NCBI RefSeq assembly: GCF_031458255.1
Contig: NZ_JAVDYC010000001.1
Span: forward strand, 2,923,001-2,987,000
Origin: Catenuloplanes niger
GTDB lineage: Bacteria; Actinomycetota; Actinomycetes; Mycobacteriales; Micromonosporaceae
Reading direction: 5' to 3'
DNA: 64,000 nt
Part shown: piece after piece, positions 9,055-19,551 of the stretch
Position numbering within the stretch: position 1 is the stretch's first letter
Layout of the letters: each line of letters starts with the position of its first letter
Translations under genes and position numbers: made by a program
Notes under the pieces: generated by a model
Told to the model about the DNA's origin: nothing
Databases searched by the model: none
What the model saw: only the letters and a program-made list of their open reading frames with translations

Positions 9055-9897
9055 ATGAATGAAAAGGGCGCAGACCGGCTGCTCGCCCTGTTCGCCGACG
9101 CCCGGCTGACGCCCACCCAGCGGCGGATCGCGCACGCGCTGATCCAGCACGCCGGCGCGGCCGCGTGGCTGTCCGCGGCCGAGGTGGCGGACCTGGCCGG
9201 CGTGAGCCAGCCGTCCGTGACCCGGTTCGCGACCGCGCTCGGCCTCGACGGCTACCCGGCGCTGCGGCAGCTCCTGCGCGAGGCCGCCGGCCCGGGCGTG
9301 ACCGAGACCCCGGGCGGGAAGCCCAACGACGTGCAGCACGCGGTACGGCACGAGGCCGCGAACCTGGAACGGCTCGCCGGTGATCTCGCCGACGCCGGCC
9401 GGCTCGCCGCCGCGGCCGCGCCGCTGGCCGGGTCGCGCCCGCTGCCGGTGCTCGGGCTGCGGGCCGCCGCGCCGCTCGCCGCGTACTTCGGGTTCTTCGC
9501 CGCGAAGGTGCTGCCGGACGTGCGGGTGCTCGACACCGGCGGCACGCTGCTGACCGATCGGCTGGAACAGGCCCGCGCGGCCGGTGCGACCGCCATGCTG
9601 GCGATCGTGCTGCCCCGGTATCCGCGCGAGGCGCTGGACGCGCTGGCCGAGGCGCGCGCGCTCGGCCTGCACACCGTGGTGATCACCGACTCGCCGGTCA
9701 GTCCCGCGGCGGAGCCGGCCGCGCACGTGCTGACCGCGCGGGTCGGTGCCGGCCTGGTCTTCGACCTGCACACCGCGCCGATGACGCTGGCCATGGTGCT
9801 GTTGCAGGCGATCTGCGACGCGGTGCCGGAGGAGACGCAGCGGCGCCTGGAGGAGTTCGAGTCGTCCGCCGCACGCCGGCAGGTTTTCGTTCCCTAG
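9055..9897 (+). CDS. MurR/RpiR-family regulator of the hut operon
   Basis: 280 residues: an N-terminal HTH_6 domain (~15-80, with SAAEVADLAGVSQPSVTRFATALG as recognition region) and a C-terminal SIS-type sugar-phosphate-binding fold (~115-255). It is the first gene of a same-strand run into hutU, whose ribosome site begins 3 bases after this stop. Control of histidine degradation is inferred from this linkage and from the TGAA-N4-TTCA operator inside its own promoter. The ligand is unknown; in other hut systems urocanate is the usual inducer. Confidence 0.85.
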   Translation: MNEKGADRLLALFADARLTPTQRRIAHALIQHAGAAAWLSAAEVADLAGVSQPSVTRFATALGLDGYPALRQLLREAAGPGVTETPGGKPNDVQHAVRHEAANLERLAGDLADAGRLAAAAAPLAGSRPLPVLGLRAAAPLAAYFGFFAAKVLPDVRVLDTGGTLLTDRLEQARAAGATAMLAIVLPRYPREALDALAEARALGLHTVVITDSPVSPAAEPAAHVLTARVGAGLVFDLHTAPMTLAMVLLQAICDAVPEETQRRLEEFESSAARRQVFVP

Positions 9898-9915
9898 CGC
9901 TGGAGGTTGATGAGG

Positions 9916-11538
9916 ATGGCGATCAGGGCGCCACGTGGCAGCACGCGCACCGCGAAGGGCTGGCCGCAGGAGGCCGCGATGCGGATGCTGATGAACAACC
10001 TCGACCCGGACGTGGCGGAGCGGCCGGCGGATCTGGTCGTCTACGGCGGGACCGGGCGGGCCGCGCGCGACTGGCCGTCCTACCACGCGATCGTGCGGGA
10101 GCTGGGCGAGCTGGCCGACGACGAGACGCTGCTGGTGCAGTCCGGGCGGCCGGTGGGCGTGTTCCGCACGCACGAGTGGGCGCCGCGCGTGCTGCTGGCC
10201 AACTCGAACCTGGTCGGTGACTGGGCGACCTGGCCGGAGTTCCGGCGGCTGGAGAACCTGGGCCTGACCATGTACGGGCAGATGACCGCCGGCTCATGGA
10301 TCTACATCGGCACGCAGGGCATCCTGCAGGGCACCTACGAGACGTTCGCGGCCGTGGCGGCCAAGCGGTTCGGCGGCTCGCTGGCCGGCACGCTCACGCT
10401 GACCGCCGGGTGCGGCGGCATGGGCGGCGCGCAGCCGCTCGCGGTGACCATGAACGGCGGCGTGTGCCTGATCGTCGACGTCGACCCGGCCCGGCTCGAG
10501 CGCCGCGTGCAGACCCGCTACCTCGATCAGGTCGCGTCCGGCCTGGACGAGGCGGTGCGGCTCGCGCTGGCCGCGAAGAAGGAGCGGCGGGCCGTCTCGA
10601 TCGGTGTCGTGGGGAACGCGGCGCACGTGTTCCCGGAGCTGCTGCGACGCGGCGTCGAGATCGACGTCGTGACCGACCAGACCTCGGCGCACGATCCGCT
10701 CTCCTACGTACCGCTCGGCGACCCGGCCGGCCTGACCCCGGAGGAGCACACCGAGCGCGCGCGGGCGTCGATGGCCGCGCACGTGGCGGCGATGGTCGGC
10801 TTCCAGGACGCGGGCGCGGAGGTGTTCGACTACGGCAACTCGATCCGCGGCGAGGCGCAGCTCGGCGGTTACGACCGCGCGTTCGACTTCCCCGGGTTCG
10901 TGCCCGCGTACATCCGGCCGCTGTTCTGCGAGGGCAAGGGGCCGTTCCGGTGGGCGGCGCTGTCCGGCGACCCGGCGGACATCGCGGCCACCGACCGCGC
11001 GGTGCTGGAGCTGTTCCCGGAGAACGAGTCGCTGGCGCGGTGGATGAGGCTGGCCGGCGAGCGCGTGGCGTTCCAGGGGTTGCCGGCCCGGATCTGCTGG
11101 CTCGGGTACGGCGAACGCGACGTCGCCGGCGTGCGCTTCAACGAGATGGTGGCGTCCGGCGAGCTGTCCGCCCCGGTCGTGATCGGCCGTGACCACCTGG
11201 ACTGCGGTTCCGTGGCGTCGCCCTACCGGGAGACCGAGGCGATGCGTGACGGCTCGGACGCGATCGCGGACTGGCCGCTGCTCAACGCGCTGCTCAACAC
11301 GGCCAGCGGCGCGTCCTGGGTGTCGCTGCACCACGGCGGCGGCGTGGGGATCGGGCGGTCGCTGCACGCCGGGCAGGTGTGCGTGGCGGACGGCACCGCG
11401 CTGGCCGGCGAGAAGATCCGGCGGACGCTGACGAACGACCCGGGGATGGGCGTGATCCGGCACGTGGACGCGGGTTATCCCGAGGCGTCCGCGGTGGCGG
11501 CGGAGCGCGGCGTCAAGATCCCGATGGCGGCGTCGTGA
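9916..11538 (+). CDS. hutU: Urocanate hydratase
   Basis: 540 residues. It converts urocanate to 4-imidazolone-5-propionate using tightly bound NAD+. Diagnostic stretches are [21 protein letters not shown] near the start, the [19 protein letters not shown] nucleotide region, [15 protein letters not shown], and [17 protein letters not shown] near the end. Cytoplasmic. The start at 9916 is chosen among three clustered starts (TTG 9907, ATG 9910, ATG 9916) because GGAGG at 9902-9906 is then 9 bases away. Its TGA overlaps the GTG of the following M20 gene. Confidence 0.97.
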   Translation: MAIRAPRGSTRTAKGWPQEAAMRMLMNNLDPDVAERPADLVVYGGTGRAARDWPSYHAIVRELGELADDETLLVQSGRPVGVFRTHEWAPRVLLANSNLVGDWATWPEFRRLENLGLTMYGQMTAGSWIYIGTQGILQGTYETFAAVAAKRFGGSLAGTLTLTAGCGGMGGAQPLAVTMNGGVCLIVDVDPARLERRVQTRYLDQVASGLDEAVRLALAAKKERRAVSIGVVGNAAHVFPELLRRGVEIDVVTDQTSAHDPLSYVPLGDPAGLTPEEHTERARASMAAHVAAMVGFQDAGAEVFDYGNSIRGEAQLGGYDRAFDFPGFVPAYIRPLFCEGKGPFRWAALSGDPADIAATDRAVLELFPENESLARWMRLAGERVAFQGLPARICWLGYGERDVAGVRFNEMVASGELSAPVVIGRDHLDCGSVASPYRETEAMRDGSDAIADWPLLNALLNTASGASWVSLHHGGGVGIGRSLHAGQVCVADGTALAGEKIRRTLTNDPGMGVIRHVDAGYPEASAVAAERGVKIPMAAS

Positions 11539-12734
11539 GTGCCTTCACCGATCTCTGGCGGGAGATCGCGGAGGTCGGCGGCACACCGCGGGACGGATAT
11601 GTCCGCCTCGCCTGGACGCCGCCCGAGTGGGAGCTGCGCACCTGGTTCGAGGCCGAGGCCCGCTACCGGGACCTGGAGTTCGAGGTGGACGGCAACACCA
11701 CGATGTGGGCGACCTGGAACCCGGCCGGCGCGACCGGGCCGGCCGTCGTCACCGGCAGCCACCTCGACTCCGTGCCGCACGGCGGCGCCTACGACGGGCC
11801 GCTCGGCGTCGTCTCCGCGTTCCTCGCGGTCGAGGTGCTGCGCGCGCGTGGCGTCACCCCGGCCCGGCCGATCCGGATCGCCGCGTTCGCCGAGGAGGAG
11901 GGCTCCCGCTTCGGCGTCGCCTGCCTCGGCTCCCGGCTGATGACCGGCGCGCTCGACCCGGAGCGGGCCCGCGCGCTCACCGACGCCGACGGCGTGACGC
12001 TGGCCGAGGCGATGGCCGGCTACGACTTCGACCCGGCGCGGCTCGGTGCCGACCCGGCCCGGCTGCGGGACATGCACGCGTTCGTGGAACTGCACGTCGA
12101 GCAGGGGCGGGCGCTGACCGTACCGGTGGGGATCGGCTCGTCGATCTGGCCGCACGGCCGGTGGCGGATGGACTTCACCGGCCAGGGCAACCACGCCGGG
12201 ACCACGCTGATGGGCGACCGCTGCGACCCGATGCTCACCTACGCGTTCGCGGTGCTGGCCGCGAACAAGGAGGCGCGCACGCACGGCGCGCACGCCACGG
12301 TCGGCCGGGTCGCGGTGCACCCGAACGCGACGAACGCGATCCCGTCCCGGGTGACCGGCTGGCTGGACGCGCGGGCCGCCTCCACGGCGACGCTGGACGA
12401 GTTGCTGGCCGGACTGGGCACCAAGATCGCAACGCGCGCCGCCAAGGACGGCACCACGGTCACGATCACGGCGGAGTCGACGACCGGGGAGATCGGCTTC
12501 TCGGAGCGGCTGATCGACCGGTGCGTCACGGTGCTCGGTGCGAGGACGCCGGTGCTGCCGACCGGTGCCGGGCACGACGCCGGCGTGCTGTCCGCGGTCG
12601 TACCCACGGTGATGCTGTTCGTGCGGAACCCGACCGGCGTCTCGCACGCGCCCGCCGAGCGCGCCGACGACGAGGACTGCGAGGCCGGCATCGAGGCGCT
12701 CGCGGACGTGCTGGAGGAGCTGGCATGCCGCTGA
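11535..12734 (+). CDS. M20-family amidohydrolase (allantoate/N-carbamoyl amidohydrolase-like), candidate N-formylglutamate deformylase
   Basis: 399 residues from GTG 11535, overlapping the hutU stop (GTGA). Zinc-peptidase signatures are [20 protein letters not shown] (first metal histidine/aspartate), [10 protein letters not shown] (catalytic Glu pair), LHVEQGRAL, and the dimer-domain GQGNHAGTT with a late GAGHDAG. These match the allantoate amidohydrolase/hydantoinase-C-like group. The gene lies between hutU and hutF where the last hut step is needed: HutF yields N-formylglutamate, but no HutG is encoded in this operon. I infer it removes the formyl group. The similarity to allantoate enzymes is only by family, and no other allantoin gene is near. 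Confidence 0.85.
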   Translation: MSAFTDLWREIAEVGGTPRDGYVRLAWTPPEWELRTWFEAEARYRDLEFEVDGNTTMWATWNPAGATGPAVVTGSHLDSVPHGGAYDGPLGVVSAFLAVEVLRARGVTPARPIRIAAFAEEEGSRFGVACLGSRLMTGALDPERARALTDADGVTLAEAMAGYDFDPARLGADPARLRDMHAFVELHVEQGRALTVPVGIGSSIWPHGRWRMDFTGQGNHAGTTLMGDRCDPMLTYAFAVLAANKEARTHGAHATVGRVAVHPNATNAIPSRVTGWLDARAASTATLDELLAGLGTKIATRAAKDGTTVTITAESTTGEIGFSERLIDRCVTVLGARTPVLPTGAGHDAGVLSAVVPTVMLFVRNPTGVSHAPAERADDEDCEAGIEALADVLEELACR

Positions 12735-14041
12735 CCTGGCACGCCGACCTCGCCTGGCTGGGCGACGCACCGGTCGCGGACGTGCTGATCACCGCGGCGG
12801 CCGGGCGGTTCACGTCCGTGACGCCGGGCGTGCCCCGGCCGGCGGGCGCCGAGCGGCTGCGCGGGCTGACGCTGCCCGGCCTGGCGAACGCGCACTCGCA
12901 CGCGTTCCACCGGGCGCTGCGCGGGCGCACGCACGCGGGCCGGGGCACGTTCTGGACCTGGCGGGAGCAGATGTACGCGGTGGCGGCCCGGCTCACCCCC
13001 GAGTCCTACCTGCGGCTGGCGCGGGCCGTCTTCGCGGAGATGGCGCTGGCCGGGATCACCTGCGTGGGCGAGTTCCACTACCTGCACCACGGGCCCGGCG
13101 GGCGGCGCTACGACGACCCGAACGAGATGGGCACCGCGCTGGTCGAGGCGGCGGCGCAGGCCGGGATCCGGATCACGCTGCTGGACACGTGCTACCTGAC
13201 CGCGTCGGTGGCGGGTGATCCGCTGGACGGCGTGGCCCTGCGGTTCGGCGACGGCACGGCCGCGGCGTGGGGCGAGCGGGCCGGCGCCGTCCGCACCGGA
13301 CCGCACGCCCGGCTCGGCGCCGCCGTCCACTCCGTCCGCGCGGTCCCGCGGGACCAGATCCCCGACGTCGTCGCGTGGGCCACGGCACGACGGGCGCCGC
13401 TGCACGTGCACCTCTCCGAGCAGCGCGCGGAGAACGAGGCCGCCGTCGCCGCGCACGGCCGCACCCCCACCGGCCTGCTGGCCGAGGCCGGCGCGCTCGG
13501 GCCGGGCACCACCGTCGCGCACGCCACCCACCTCACCGCGCACGACATCGACGCGCTGGGCGGCAGCCGTACCCGCGTCTGCCTGTGCCCCACCACGGAA
13601 CGTGACCTCGGCGACGGCATCGGGCCGGCCGCGGCACTCGCCGCCGCCGGGTCACCGCTGTGCACCGGCAGCGACAGTCACGCCGTCATCGACCCGCTGG
13701 AGGAGGCCCGCGCCGTGGAGCTGCACGAACGCCTGCGCACCGAGCAACGGGGACACTTCACCGCCGCCGCGCTGGTCCGCACCGCGACCGCCGGCGGGCA
13801 CGCGTCGCTCGGCTGGGACGACGCCGGCACCATCACCGTGGGTGCCCGTGCCGACCTGGTGACGGTCACGCTGGACGCCCCGCGCACGGCCGGCACCGAC
13901 CCGGCCGGCATCGTCTTCGCCGCGACCGCCGCGGACGTCACCGACGTGGTGGTGGACGGTGACCGGATCGTCCGGGACGGGCGGCACACCCGCCTGGACG
14001 TGCCGCGCGAGCTGCGGGAGGCGATCGCATGGCTCTCCTGA
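12725..14041 (+). CDS. hutF: Formimidoylglutamate deiminase
   Basis: 438 residues of the metal-dependent amidohydrolase superfamily. It deiminates N-formimino-L-glutamate to N-formyl-L-glutamate and ammonia, which marks the two-step branch of histidine degradation. Seen: the [14 protein letters not shown] metal motif near residue 55, [34 protein letters not shown] and the late [15 protein letters not shown] aspartate. It starts at ATG 12725 inside the end of the M20 gene (10-base overlap) and its end overlaps hutI by 13 bases, so all are translationally coupled. Confidence 0.95.
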   Translation: MPLTWHADLAWLGDAPVADVLITAAAGRFTSVTPGVPRPAGAERLRGLTLPGLANAHSHAFHRALRGRTHAGRGTFWTWREQMYAVAARLTPESYLRLARAVFAEMALAGITCVGEFHYLHHGPGGRRYDDPNEMGTALVEAAAQAGIRITLLDTCYLTASVAGDPLDGVALRFGDGTAAAWGERAGAVRTGPHARLGAAVHSVRAVPRDQIPDVVAWATARRAPLHVHLSEQRAENEAAVAAHGRTPTGLLAEAGALGPGTTVAHATHLTAHDIDALGGSRTRVCLCPTTERDLGDGIGPAAALAAAGSPLCTGSDSHAVIDPLEEARAVELHERLRTEQRGHFTAAALVRTATAGGHASLGWDDAGTITVGARADLVTVTLDAPRTAGTDPAGIVFAATAADVTDVVVDGDRIVRDGRHTRLDVPRELREAIAWLS

Positions 14042-15195
14042 TCGACCGGATCGGCGAGCTCGTCACGAACGACGCCGGGTGCTGCGGACGGGGGCACCTG
14101 ACCACGCTCAAGGACGCGGCGGTGGTCGTCGAGGCCGACACGATCGTGTGGGTCGGCCGGTCGAAGGACGCGCCCGGCGCCGACCACCGCGTCGACGCGG
14201 ACGGCCGCGCGGTGCTGCCCGGCTTCGTGGACAGCCACTCGCACCTGGTCTTCGCCGGGGACCGGGCGAGCGAGTTCGCGGCCCGGATGGCCGGCGAGCC
14301 GTACACCGGCGGCGGCATCCGGACCACCGTCGCCGCCACCCGCGCGGCCTCCGACGAGCGGCTGCGCGAGGCCGCCGGCCGGCTGCGGGACGAGGCGCTG
14401 CGGCAGGGCACCACCACGATCGAGATCAAGAGTGGGTACGGGCTGTCCGTCGCCGACGAGGCCCGCTCGCTGCGGATCGCCCGCGAGCTGACCGCGGAGA
14501 CCACGTTCCTCGGCGCGCACGTGGTCCCGCCGGAGTACGCCGCGCGCGTCGACGACTACGTCTCGCTGGTCTGCGGGCCGATGCTGCACGCGGCCACGCC
14601 GTACGCCCGGTGGATCGACGTGTTCTGCGAGACCGGCGCGTTCGACGCCGACCACGCGCGCGCGATCCTGACCGTGGGCAAGGCGGCCGGGCTCGGCGTC
14701 CGGGTGCACGCCAACCAGCTCGGGCACGGGCCGGGCGTGCAGCTCGCGGTGGAGCTCGACGCGGCCAGCGCGGACCACTGCACCCACCTCACCGACCGGG
14801 ACGTGGAGGCGCTCGCCGGGACGTGGACGGTGGCGACGCTGCTGCCGGGCGCGGAGTTCTCCACCCGGTCGCCGTACCCGGACGCGCGCCGGCTGCTCGA
14901 CGCGGGCGCCACCGTCGCGCTCGCCACGGACTGCAACCCGGGGTCGTCGTACACGTCGTCGATGGCGTTCTGCATCGCACTGGCGGTCCGCGAGATGCGG
15001 ATGACGCCGGCGGAGGCGGTCTGGGCCGCGACCGCCGGTGGCGCCCGCGCGCTGCGCCGCGACGACATCGGCGTGATCGCGCCGGGCCGGCGCGCCGACC
15101 TGATCGTCCTGGACGCTCCCTCGTACCTGCACCTGGCCTACCGGCCCGGGGTGCCACTGATCAGCGCTGTCGTGCACAACGGAGTGAAGCTATGA
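14029..15195 (+). CDS. hutI: Imidazolonepropionase
   Basis: 388 residues. It hydrolyses 4-imidazolone-5-propionate to N-formimino-L-glutamate. Seen: the [18 protein letters not shown] metal motif (~residue 63), [43 protein letters not shown] and the late [13 protein letters not shown]. Length is close to the usual ~400. It begins 13 bases before the hutF stop and its own stop forms ATGA with the hutH start. Confidence 0.97.
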   Translation: MALLIDRIGELVTNDAGCCGRGHLTTLKDAAVVVEADTIVWVGRSKDAPGADHRVDADGRAVLPGFVDSHSHLVFAGDRASEFAARMAGEPYTGGGIRTTVAATRAASDERLREAAGRLRDEALRQGTTTIEIKSGYGLSVADEARSLRIARELTAETTFLGAHVVPPEYAARVDDYVSLVCGPMLHAATPYARWIDVFCETGAFDADHARAILTVGKAAGLGVRVHANQLGHGPGVQLAVELDAASADHCTHLTDRDVEALAGTWTVATLLPGAEFSTRSPYPDARRLLDAGATVALATDCNPGSSYTSSMAFCIALAVREMRMTPAEAVWAATAGGARALRRDDIGVIAPGRRADLIVLDAPSYLHLAYRPGVPLISAVVHNGVKL

Positions 15196-16727
15196 CCGTC
15201 GTCGTCACCCCGCTCGGGGTCTCCGCCACCGACGTGATCGCGGTGGCCCGCGACTCCGCCCGGGTCACGATCTCGTCGGAGGCGCGGGACAGCATGGCCC
15301 GCAGCCGGGACATCGTCGACCGGATCGAGGCCGGGGGCCGCCCGGTCTACGGCGTCTCCACCGGCTTCGGCGCGCTGGCGAACACGTTCGTCGACCCGTC
15401 CCGCCGGGCCGAGCTGCAGCACGCGCTGATCCGGTCGCACGCGGCCGGCGTCGGCGCGCCGATGCCGCGCGAGGTGGTCCGGGCGATGATGCTGCTGCGC
15501 GTACGGTCGCTGGCCCTCGGTCACTCGGGGGTTCGCCCGCTGCTCGCCCAGGCGCTGGTCGACCTGCTCAACCACGACATCACGCCGTGGGTGCCGGAAC
15601 ACGGCTCGCTCGGCGCGTCCGGTGACCTGGCGCCGCTCGCCCACTGCGCGCTGGTGCTGCTCGGCGAGGGCTGGGTGCTCGGCAAGGACGGCGGCCGGCT
15701 GGACGCCGCCGACGCGCTCGGTCAGGCCGGCCTCGCCCCGATCGCGCTCGACTCCAAGGAAGGGCTCGCGCTGATCAACGGCACCGACGGCATGCTCGGC
15801 ATGCTGCTGCTCGCGATCGAGGATGCCCGGCACCTGTTCACCATGGCGGACGTGACCGCGGCGCTCGCGGTCGAGGCGATGCTCGGCTCGGAGCGGCCGT
15901 TCCTGCCGGAGCTGCACACCATCCGCCCGCACCCGGGCCAGGCGACGTCCGCGGCGAACATCCACCGGCTGCTGCAGGGCTCGGCGATCATGGACTCGCA
16001 CCGGGACGACCTGGCGCACGCGGTGCAGGACGCGTACTCGATGCGGTGCGCGCCGCAGGTGGCCGGCGCGGCCCGGGACACGCTCGGGTTCGTCACCACC
16101 ACCGCGGCCCGCGAGCTGGTCTCCGTGGTCGACAACCCGGTGGTGCTGCCGGACGGCCGCGTCGAGTCGACCGGCAACTTCCACGGCGCGCCGCTCGGCT
16201 TCGCCGCGGACTTCCTGGCGATCGCGGCCGCGGAGGTGGGCGCGATCGCGGAGCGCCGCGTCGACCGGCTGCTCGACGTCACCCGCAACCGTGCCCTGCC
16301 GCCGTTCCTGTCGCCGGACGCGGGCGTCAACTCCGGGCTGATGATCGCGCAGTACACGGCCGCGGGCATCGTGGCGGAGAACCGCCGGCTGGCCGCGCCG
16401 GCTTCGGTCGACTCGCTGCCGACCAGCGGCATGCAGGAGGACCATGTGTCCATGGGCTGGGCGGCGACCAAGAAGCTGCGCACCGTGCTGGACAACCTGA
16501 CCAGCATCCTCGCGGTCGAGCTGCTCAGCGCGGTCCGCGGCATCCAGCTCCGGGCGCCGCTCACGCCGTCCCCGGCCGGGCGGCTCGCGGTCGAGGCGGT
16601 GACCGCGTTCGCGGGCGGGCCCGGACCGGACATCTTCCTGGCCCCGGCGATGGAGGCGGCGCGCGCGGCGGTCGCCGGCCCGGCGCTGCGGTCCGCGATC
16701 GAGGAGACGGTCGGGCAACTCGGGTAG
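15192..16727 (+). CDS. hutH: Histidine ammonia-lyase
   Basis: 511 residues. First enzyme of histidine degradation: L-histidine to trans-urocanate plus ammonia. The MIO cofactor triad Ala142-Ser143-Gly144 lies in [16 protein letters not shown], and the catalytic tyrosine (Tyr53) in [17 protein letters not shown]. Also seen: [28 protein letters not shown] and the [12 protein letters not shown] region. Last gene of the operon; the ATG overlaps the hutI stop (ATGA). The next gene, a sigma factor, begins 37 bases on with its own ribosome site. Confidence 0.98.
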   Translation: MTVVVTPLGVSATDVIAVARDSARVTISSEARDSMARSRDIVDRIEAGGRPVYGVSTGFGALANTFVDPSRRAELQHALIRSHAAGVGAPMPREVVRAMMLLRVRSLALGHSGVRPLLAQALVDLLNHDITPWVPEHGSLGASGDLAPLAHCALVLLGEGWVLGKDGGRLDAADALGQAGLAPIALDSKEGLALINGTDGMLGMLLLAIEDARHLFTMADVTAALAVEAMLGSERPFLPELHTIRPHPGQATSAANIHRLLQGSAIMDSHRDDLAHAVQDAYSMRCAPQVAGAARDTLGFVTTTAARELVSVVDNPVVLPDGRVESTGNFHGAPLGFAADFLAIAAAEVGAIAERRVDRLLDVTRNRALPPFLSPDAGVNSGLMIAQYTAAGIVAENRRLAAPASVDSLPTSGMQEDHVSMGWAATKKLRTVLDNLTSILAVELLSAVRGIQLRAPLTPSPAGRLAVEAVTAFAGGPGPDIFLAPAMEAARAAVAGPALRSAIEETVGQLG

Positions 16728-16764
16728 GAGCCGTGCAACCCCGGCCCCCGGCGAGGAGGTCAGG

Positions 16765-17340
16765 GTGAACGTGAAACGAGACAGAGGCTCGGGGAGATCC
16801 GAGCGCGACGAGCAGTTCCACGACTTCGTGGCCGACCGGCGCGGACACCTTCTCCACACGGCCAGGCTGCTGACCGCGGGTGACGGACACCTCGCCGAGG
16901 ACCTCGTGCAGACGGCACTGACCAAGCTCTACGTCTCCTGGACCGCGTACCGCCGGGCCGCCAACCCGGACGGGTACGTACGCCGGGTGCTGGTCAACGC
17001 CCTCATCACGGAGCGCCGCCGGGCCTGGTGGCGATTCGAGCGACCGTCCGAGCGCCTCCCGGAGCGTGCCGCGGCGGACACGCCGGACGGCACGGACCCG
17101 GAGCTGGCGCAGGCGCTGGGCGCGCTTCCACCACGGATGCGGGCCGCGGTCGTCTTCCGCTTCTTCTACGAGCTGGACGTCGCGGAGACGGCGGAAGCAC
17201 TCGGTTGCTCGACCGGCACGGTCAAGAGTCAGACCGCCCGGGCCCTGGACAAGCTGCGTGCCGCGCTGGAGCGGCCCACTGCCCCTCGTTCCACATCCGC
17301 TCAGCCCACCACGCTTCACCAACAGGAGTTGACCCGATGA
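16765..17340 (+). CDS. SigE-family ECF RNA polymerase sigma factor
   Basis: 191 residues. Region 2 is at ~18-88 (FHDFVADRRGHLLHTARLLTAG...LAEDLVQTALTKLYVSW) and region 4 at ~115-170 (LGALPPRMRAAVVFRFFYELDVAETAEALGCSTGTVKSQTARALDKLR). This is the layout of the actinobacterial 'SigE family' ECF group. GTG 16765 has GGAGGT 4 bases before it; a second GTG six bases later is possible. The stop overlaps the start of the downstream membrane protein (ATGA), which suggests a sigma/anti-sigma pair. Confidence 0.9.
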   Translation: MNVKRDRGSGRSERDEQFHDFVADRRGHLLHTARLLTAGDGHLAEDLVQTALTKLYVSWTAYRRAANPDGYVRRVLVNALITERRRAWWRFERPSERLPERAAADTPDGTDPELAQALGALPPRMRAAVVFRFFYELDVAETAEALGCSTGTVKSQTARALDKLRAALERPTAPRSTSAQPTTLHQQELTR

Positions 17341-18095
17341 TGGATCTGCACAGCCGCATGGAGCGCCTCGGCGGTTCGATCGACGACCCGTCCGCCACCG
17401 CCATCGCCGGTGACCTCGACCGTGGCCGCCGGGCCGTCCGGCGGCGCCGGGCCGCTCAGATCGCCACCGGCTCCGCGTTCAGCGTCGCGGCCGTCGCCAC
17501 CGCGTTCGCCCTGACCATCTCCGGCCCGGGCAACTCCACGCCGAACCCCGGCCTGGCCGGTCAGGTGCCGCCCGGCGTCTCGCAGAGCGCGGTCACCGGC
17601 GGCGTCCAGCTGGTCGCCTACACCGGCGAGAAGCCCGGCCGCTTCACCATCGACCAGGTCCCGCAGGGCTTCTTCGTCCAGAACCAGGACGAGTACGAGC
17701 TGGTCCTGGCACCGGAACGAGCGAAGAGCCCCGGCCCCGGCGACGACCCGGCGTCCGAGCTGTTCAACCCGCGCGTCTACACCGACAAGATCGCCGTGTT
17801 CCTCGAGGTCACGGACTTCATGGTCAACCCGACCGGTGACGAGCAATTCACCATCGGGGACAGGCCCGCCGCGCTCCGGACCATCCCGGCGGAGGGCGAC
17901 ATCGCGGGCGCCACGCAGATTTTCGTCGCCCAGTCGGAGAAGGTCTCCCTCACCGTGCAGTTCGCGCACAGCACCGGGCTGACCAAGGAGCAGATGATCA
18001 CGGTGGCCGGCGGCATCGGCGTCGACCCGACGGCGCTCAGCGACGCCGAGGAGGGCGCCCGCACGCCGCCGACGCTGAAGACCGGCAACAACTGA
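17337..18095 (+). CDS. Putative membrane anti-sigma factor
   Basis: 252 residues. A short basic cytoplasmic part (1-38, with [14 protein letters not shown]), one membrane segment (~40-64) and a ~185-residue extracytoplasmic domain without recognised motifs. Coupled by ATGA overlap to the SigE-family sigma gene, so it is probably the factor that holds the sigma at the membrane. It lacks the HxxxCxxC zinc motif of the classic ZAS anti-sigmas; the cytoplasmic part is very short for a sigma-binding domain, so the mode of inhibition is unclear. What it senses is unknown. Confidence 0.7.
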   Translation: MMDLHSRMERLGGSIDDPSATAIAGDLDRGRRAVRRRRAAQIATGSAFSVAAVATAFALTISGPGNSTPNPGLAGQVPPGVSQSAVTGGVQLVAYTGEKPGRFTIDQVPQGFFVQNQDEYELVLAPERAKSPGPGDDPASELFNPRVYTDKIAVFLEVTDFMVNPTGDEQFTIGDRPAALRTIPAEGDIAGATQIFVAQSEKVSLTVQFAHSTGLTKEQMITVAGGIGVDPTALSDAEEGARTPPTLKTGNN

Positions 18096-18117
18096 CCCTC
18101 ACCGTTACCTTTTTGAT

Positions 18118-18134
18118 CAACCCCTTCGGGGTTG
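18118..18134 (+). terminator. Hairpin CAACCCC-TTC-GGGGTTG after the sigma/anti-sigma pair
   Basis: A perfect 7-bp stem with a 3-base loop, 23 bases after the anti-sigma stop and followed by TTTGG. It reads as the terminator of that operon. It also lies next to the left end of the IS110 element, and elements of that family can choose structured target sites, so it may have been the landing site. Confidence 0.6.
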
Positions 18135-18159
18135 TTTGGTCGCTCGGCTCGGTATGGCT

Positions 18160-18345
18160 CTTTCCCCCTGTCGTACGCATGATCCGGGGGGTGTTGCCGC
18201 CGGGTCGGGTGGCGTCGACGGACCGCTGAATAGGGACCCGGCCGCCCCGCTTGCTGGGGTTGGTCTCTTCGTAACGTGGGTGCCGGCAGTTCGACGCCCG
18301 ACCGCGACTGGACCCCGGTTGACCTGCGGTGATGGAAGGCATGCG
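18160..18345 (+). ncRNA. Candidate bridge RNA region in the IS110 left end
   Basis: About 185 bases without a coding frame between the IS left end and the transposase start. In IS110 elements such as IS621 this position encodes a bridge RNA with guide loops that pair with donor and target DNA. Supporting this, ATAGGGAC at 18230-18237 in this region recurs at the right IS end (19560-19567), as expected for a donor guide. GC-rich self-complementary blocks (around 18238-18262) could form stems. No fold was computed. Confidence 0.45.
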
Positions 18346-19551
18346 GTGCACAACGAGTACGACGTGTTCCTCGGGCTCGACGTCGGCAAGAGCGACCACC
18401 ACGCGGTCGCCCTCGGCCGGGACGGAAAGCGGCTGCACGATGCGCCGCTGCCGAACACCGAGAAACGTCTGAAGACCCTGTTCACCAAACTCGCCCGGCA
18501 CGGCCGGGTCCTGGTCGTCGTCGATCAGCCCGCCTCGATCGGCGCCCTGCCCGTCGCGGTCGCCCGCGCCACCGGCTGCCAGGTCGCCTACCTGCCCGGA
18601 CTCGCGATGCGCCGCCTCGCCGACCTCCACCCCGGCACGGCCAAGACCGACGCCAGAGACGCCTACGTCATCGCCGACGCCGCCCGCACCCTGCCCCACA
18701 CCCTGCGCCGCGTCGACACCGGCGACGAGACCCTCGCCGAGCTGGAGGTCCTGATCGGCTACGACGACGACCTGGCCGGCGAGGCCACCCGGATCAGCAA
18801 CCGCATCCGCGGCCTGCTCACCCAGATCCACCCGCCACTGGAACGCATCCTCGGCCCCAAAGTCACCCACCCAGCGGTGCTGGAACTGCTGTCCCGTTGC
18901 GGCGGCCCCGCTGGGCTGCGCACGACCGGCCGGCGCGACCTCACCTCGATCGTCGCCCCGAAGGCGCCACGGATGGGAGCCCGGCTCATCGAGCAGGTCC
19001 TGGCCGCGCTGGACGAGCAGACCGTCACCGTCCCCGGCACCACCGCCGCCGAGACCGTCCTGCCCCGACTCGCCGACAGCCTCCGGCAGGCCATGCAGCA
19101 GCGTGACCAGGTCGCGGACGAGGTCGAACGGATGCTTGATGCCCACCCTCTCGCCGAGGTCCTGACCTCGATGCCCGGCATCGGCGTCAGGACCGGCGCC
19201 CGGATACTCCTCGAAGTCGGCGACGCCACCGCGTTCAAGACCGCAGGGCACCTCGCCGCCTACGCCGGGCTCGCGCCCGTGACGCGGCGTTCCGGCAGCT
19301 CGATCCGCGGCGAACACCCGCCGAAATCCGGGAACAAGCAGCTCAAACGCGCGTTCTTCCTCGCCGCGTTCGCGTCGCTGTCCCACCCACCATCCAGGGC
19401 CTACTACGACCGCAAACGCGCTGAGGGCAAGAAACACAACGCCGCCATCATCTGCCTCGCCCGCCGCCGCGCCGACGTCCTCCACGCCATGCTCCGCACC
19501 AAAACCCCGTACCAGCCCAAAACAACCAAGGAATCTGCCCCTGAGGCTTGA
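18346..19551 (+). CDS. IS110-family transposase
   Basis: 401 residues from GTG 18346, with GGAAGG 5 bases upstream; there is no in-frame ATG near. N-terminal DEDD RuvC-like domain: LGLDVGKSDHHA (Asp12), VVVDQPASIG, and KTDARDAYVIADAAR for the later acidic residues. C-terminal Transposase_20 domain with MPGIGVRTGARILLEVGD, AYAGLAPVTRRSGSS containing the nucleophilic serine, and GNKQLKRAFFLAAFAS. Full length, so the element may still move. Confidence 0.93.
   Translation: MHNEYDVFLGLDVGKSDHHAVALGRDGKRLHDAPLPNTEKRLKTLFTKLARHGRVLVVVDQPASIGALPVAVARATGCQVAYLPGLAMRRLADLHPGTAKTDARDAYVIADAARTLPHTLRRVDTGDETLAELEVLIGYDDDLAGEATRISNRIRGLLTQIHPPLERILGPKVTHPAVLELLSRCGGPAGLRTTGRRDLTSIVAPKAPRMGARLIEQVLAALDEQTVTVPGTTAAETVLPRLADSLRQAMQQRDQVADEVERMLDAHPLAEVLTSMPGIGVRTGARILLEVGDATAFKTAGHLAAYAGLAPVTRRSGSSIRGEHPPKSGNKQLKRAFFLAAFASLSHPPSRAYYDRKRAEGKKHNAAIICLARRRADVLHAMLRTKTPYQPKTTKESAPEA

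Noticed and set aside
18270-18320. tRNA-like GCAGTTCGACGCCC segment upstream of the transposase
   Set aside because: No acceptor, D or anticodon arms can be built around it; it lies in the IS110 non-coding end.
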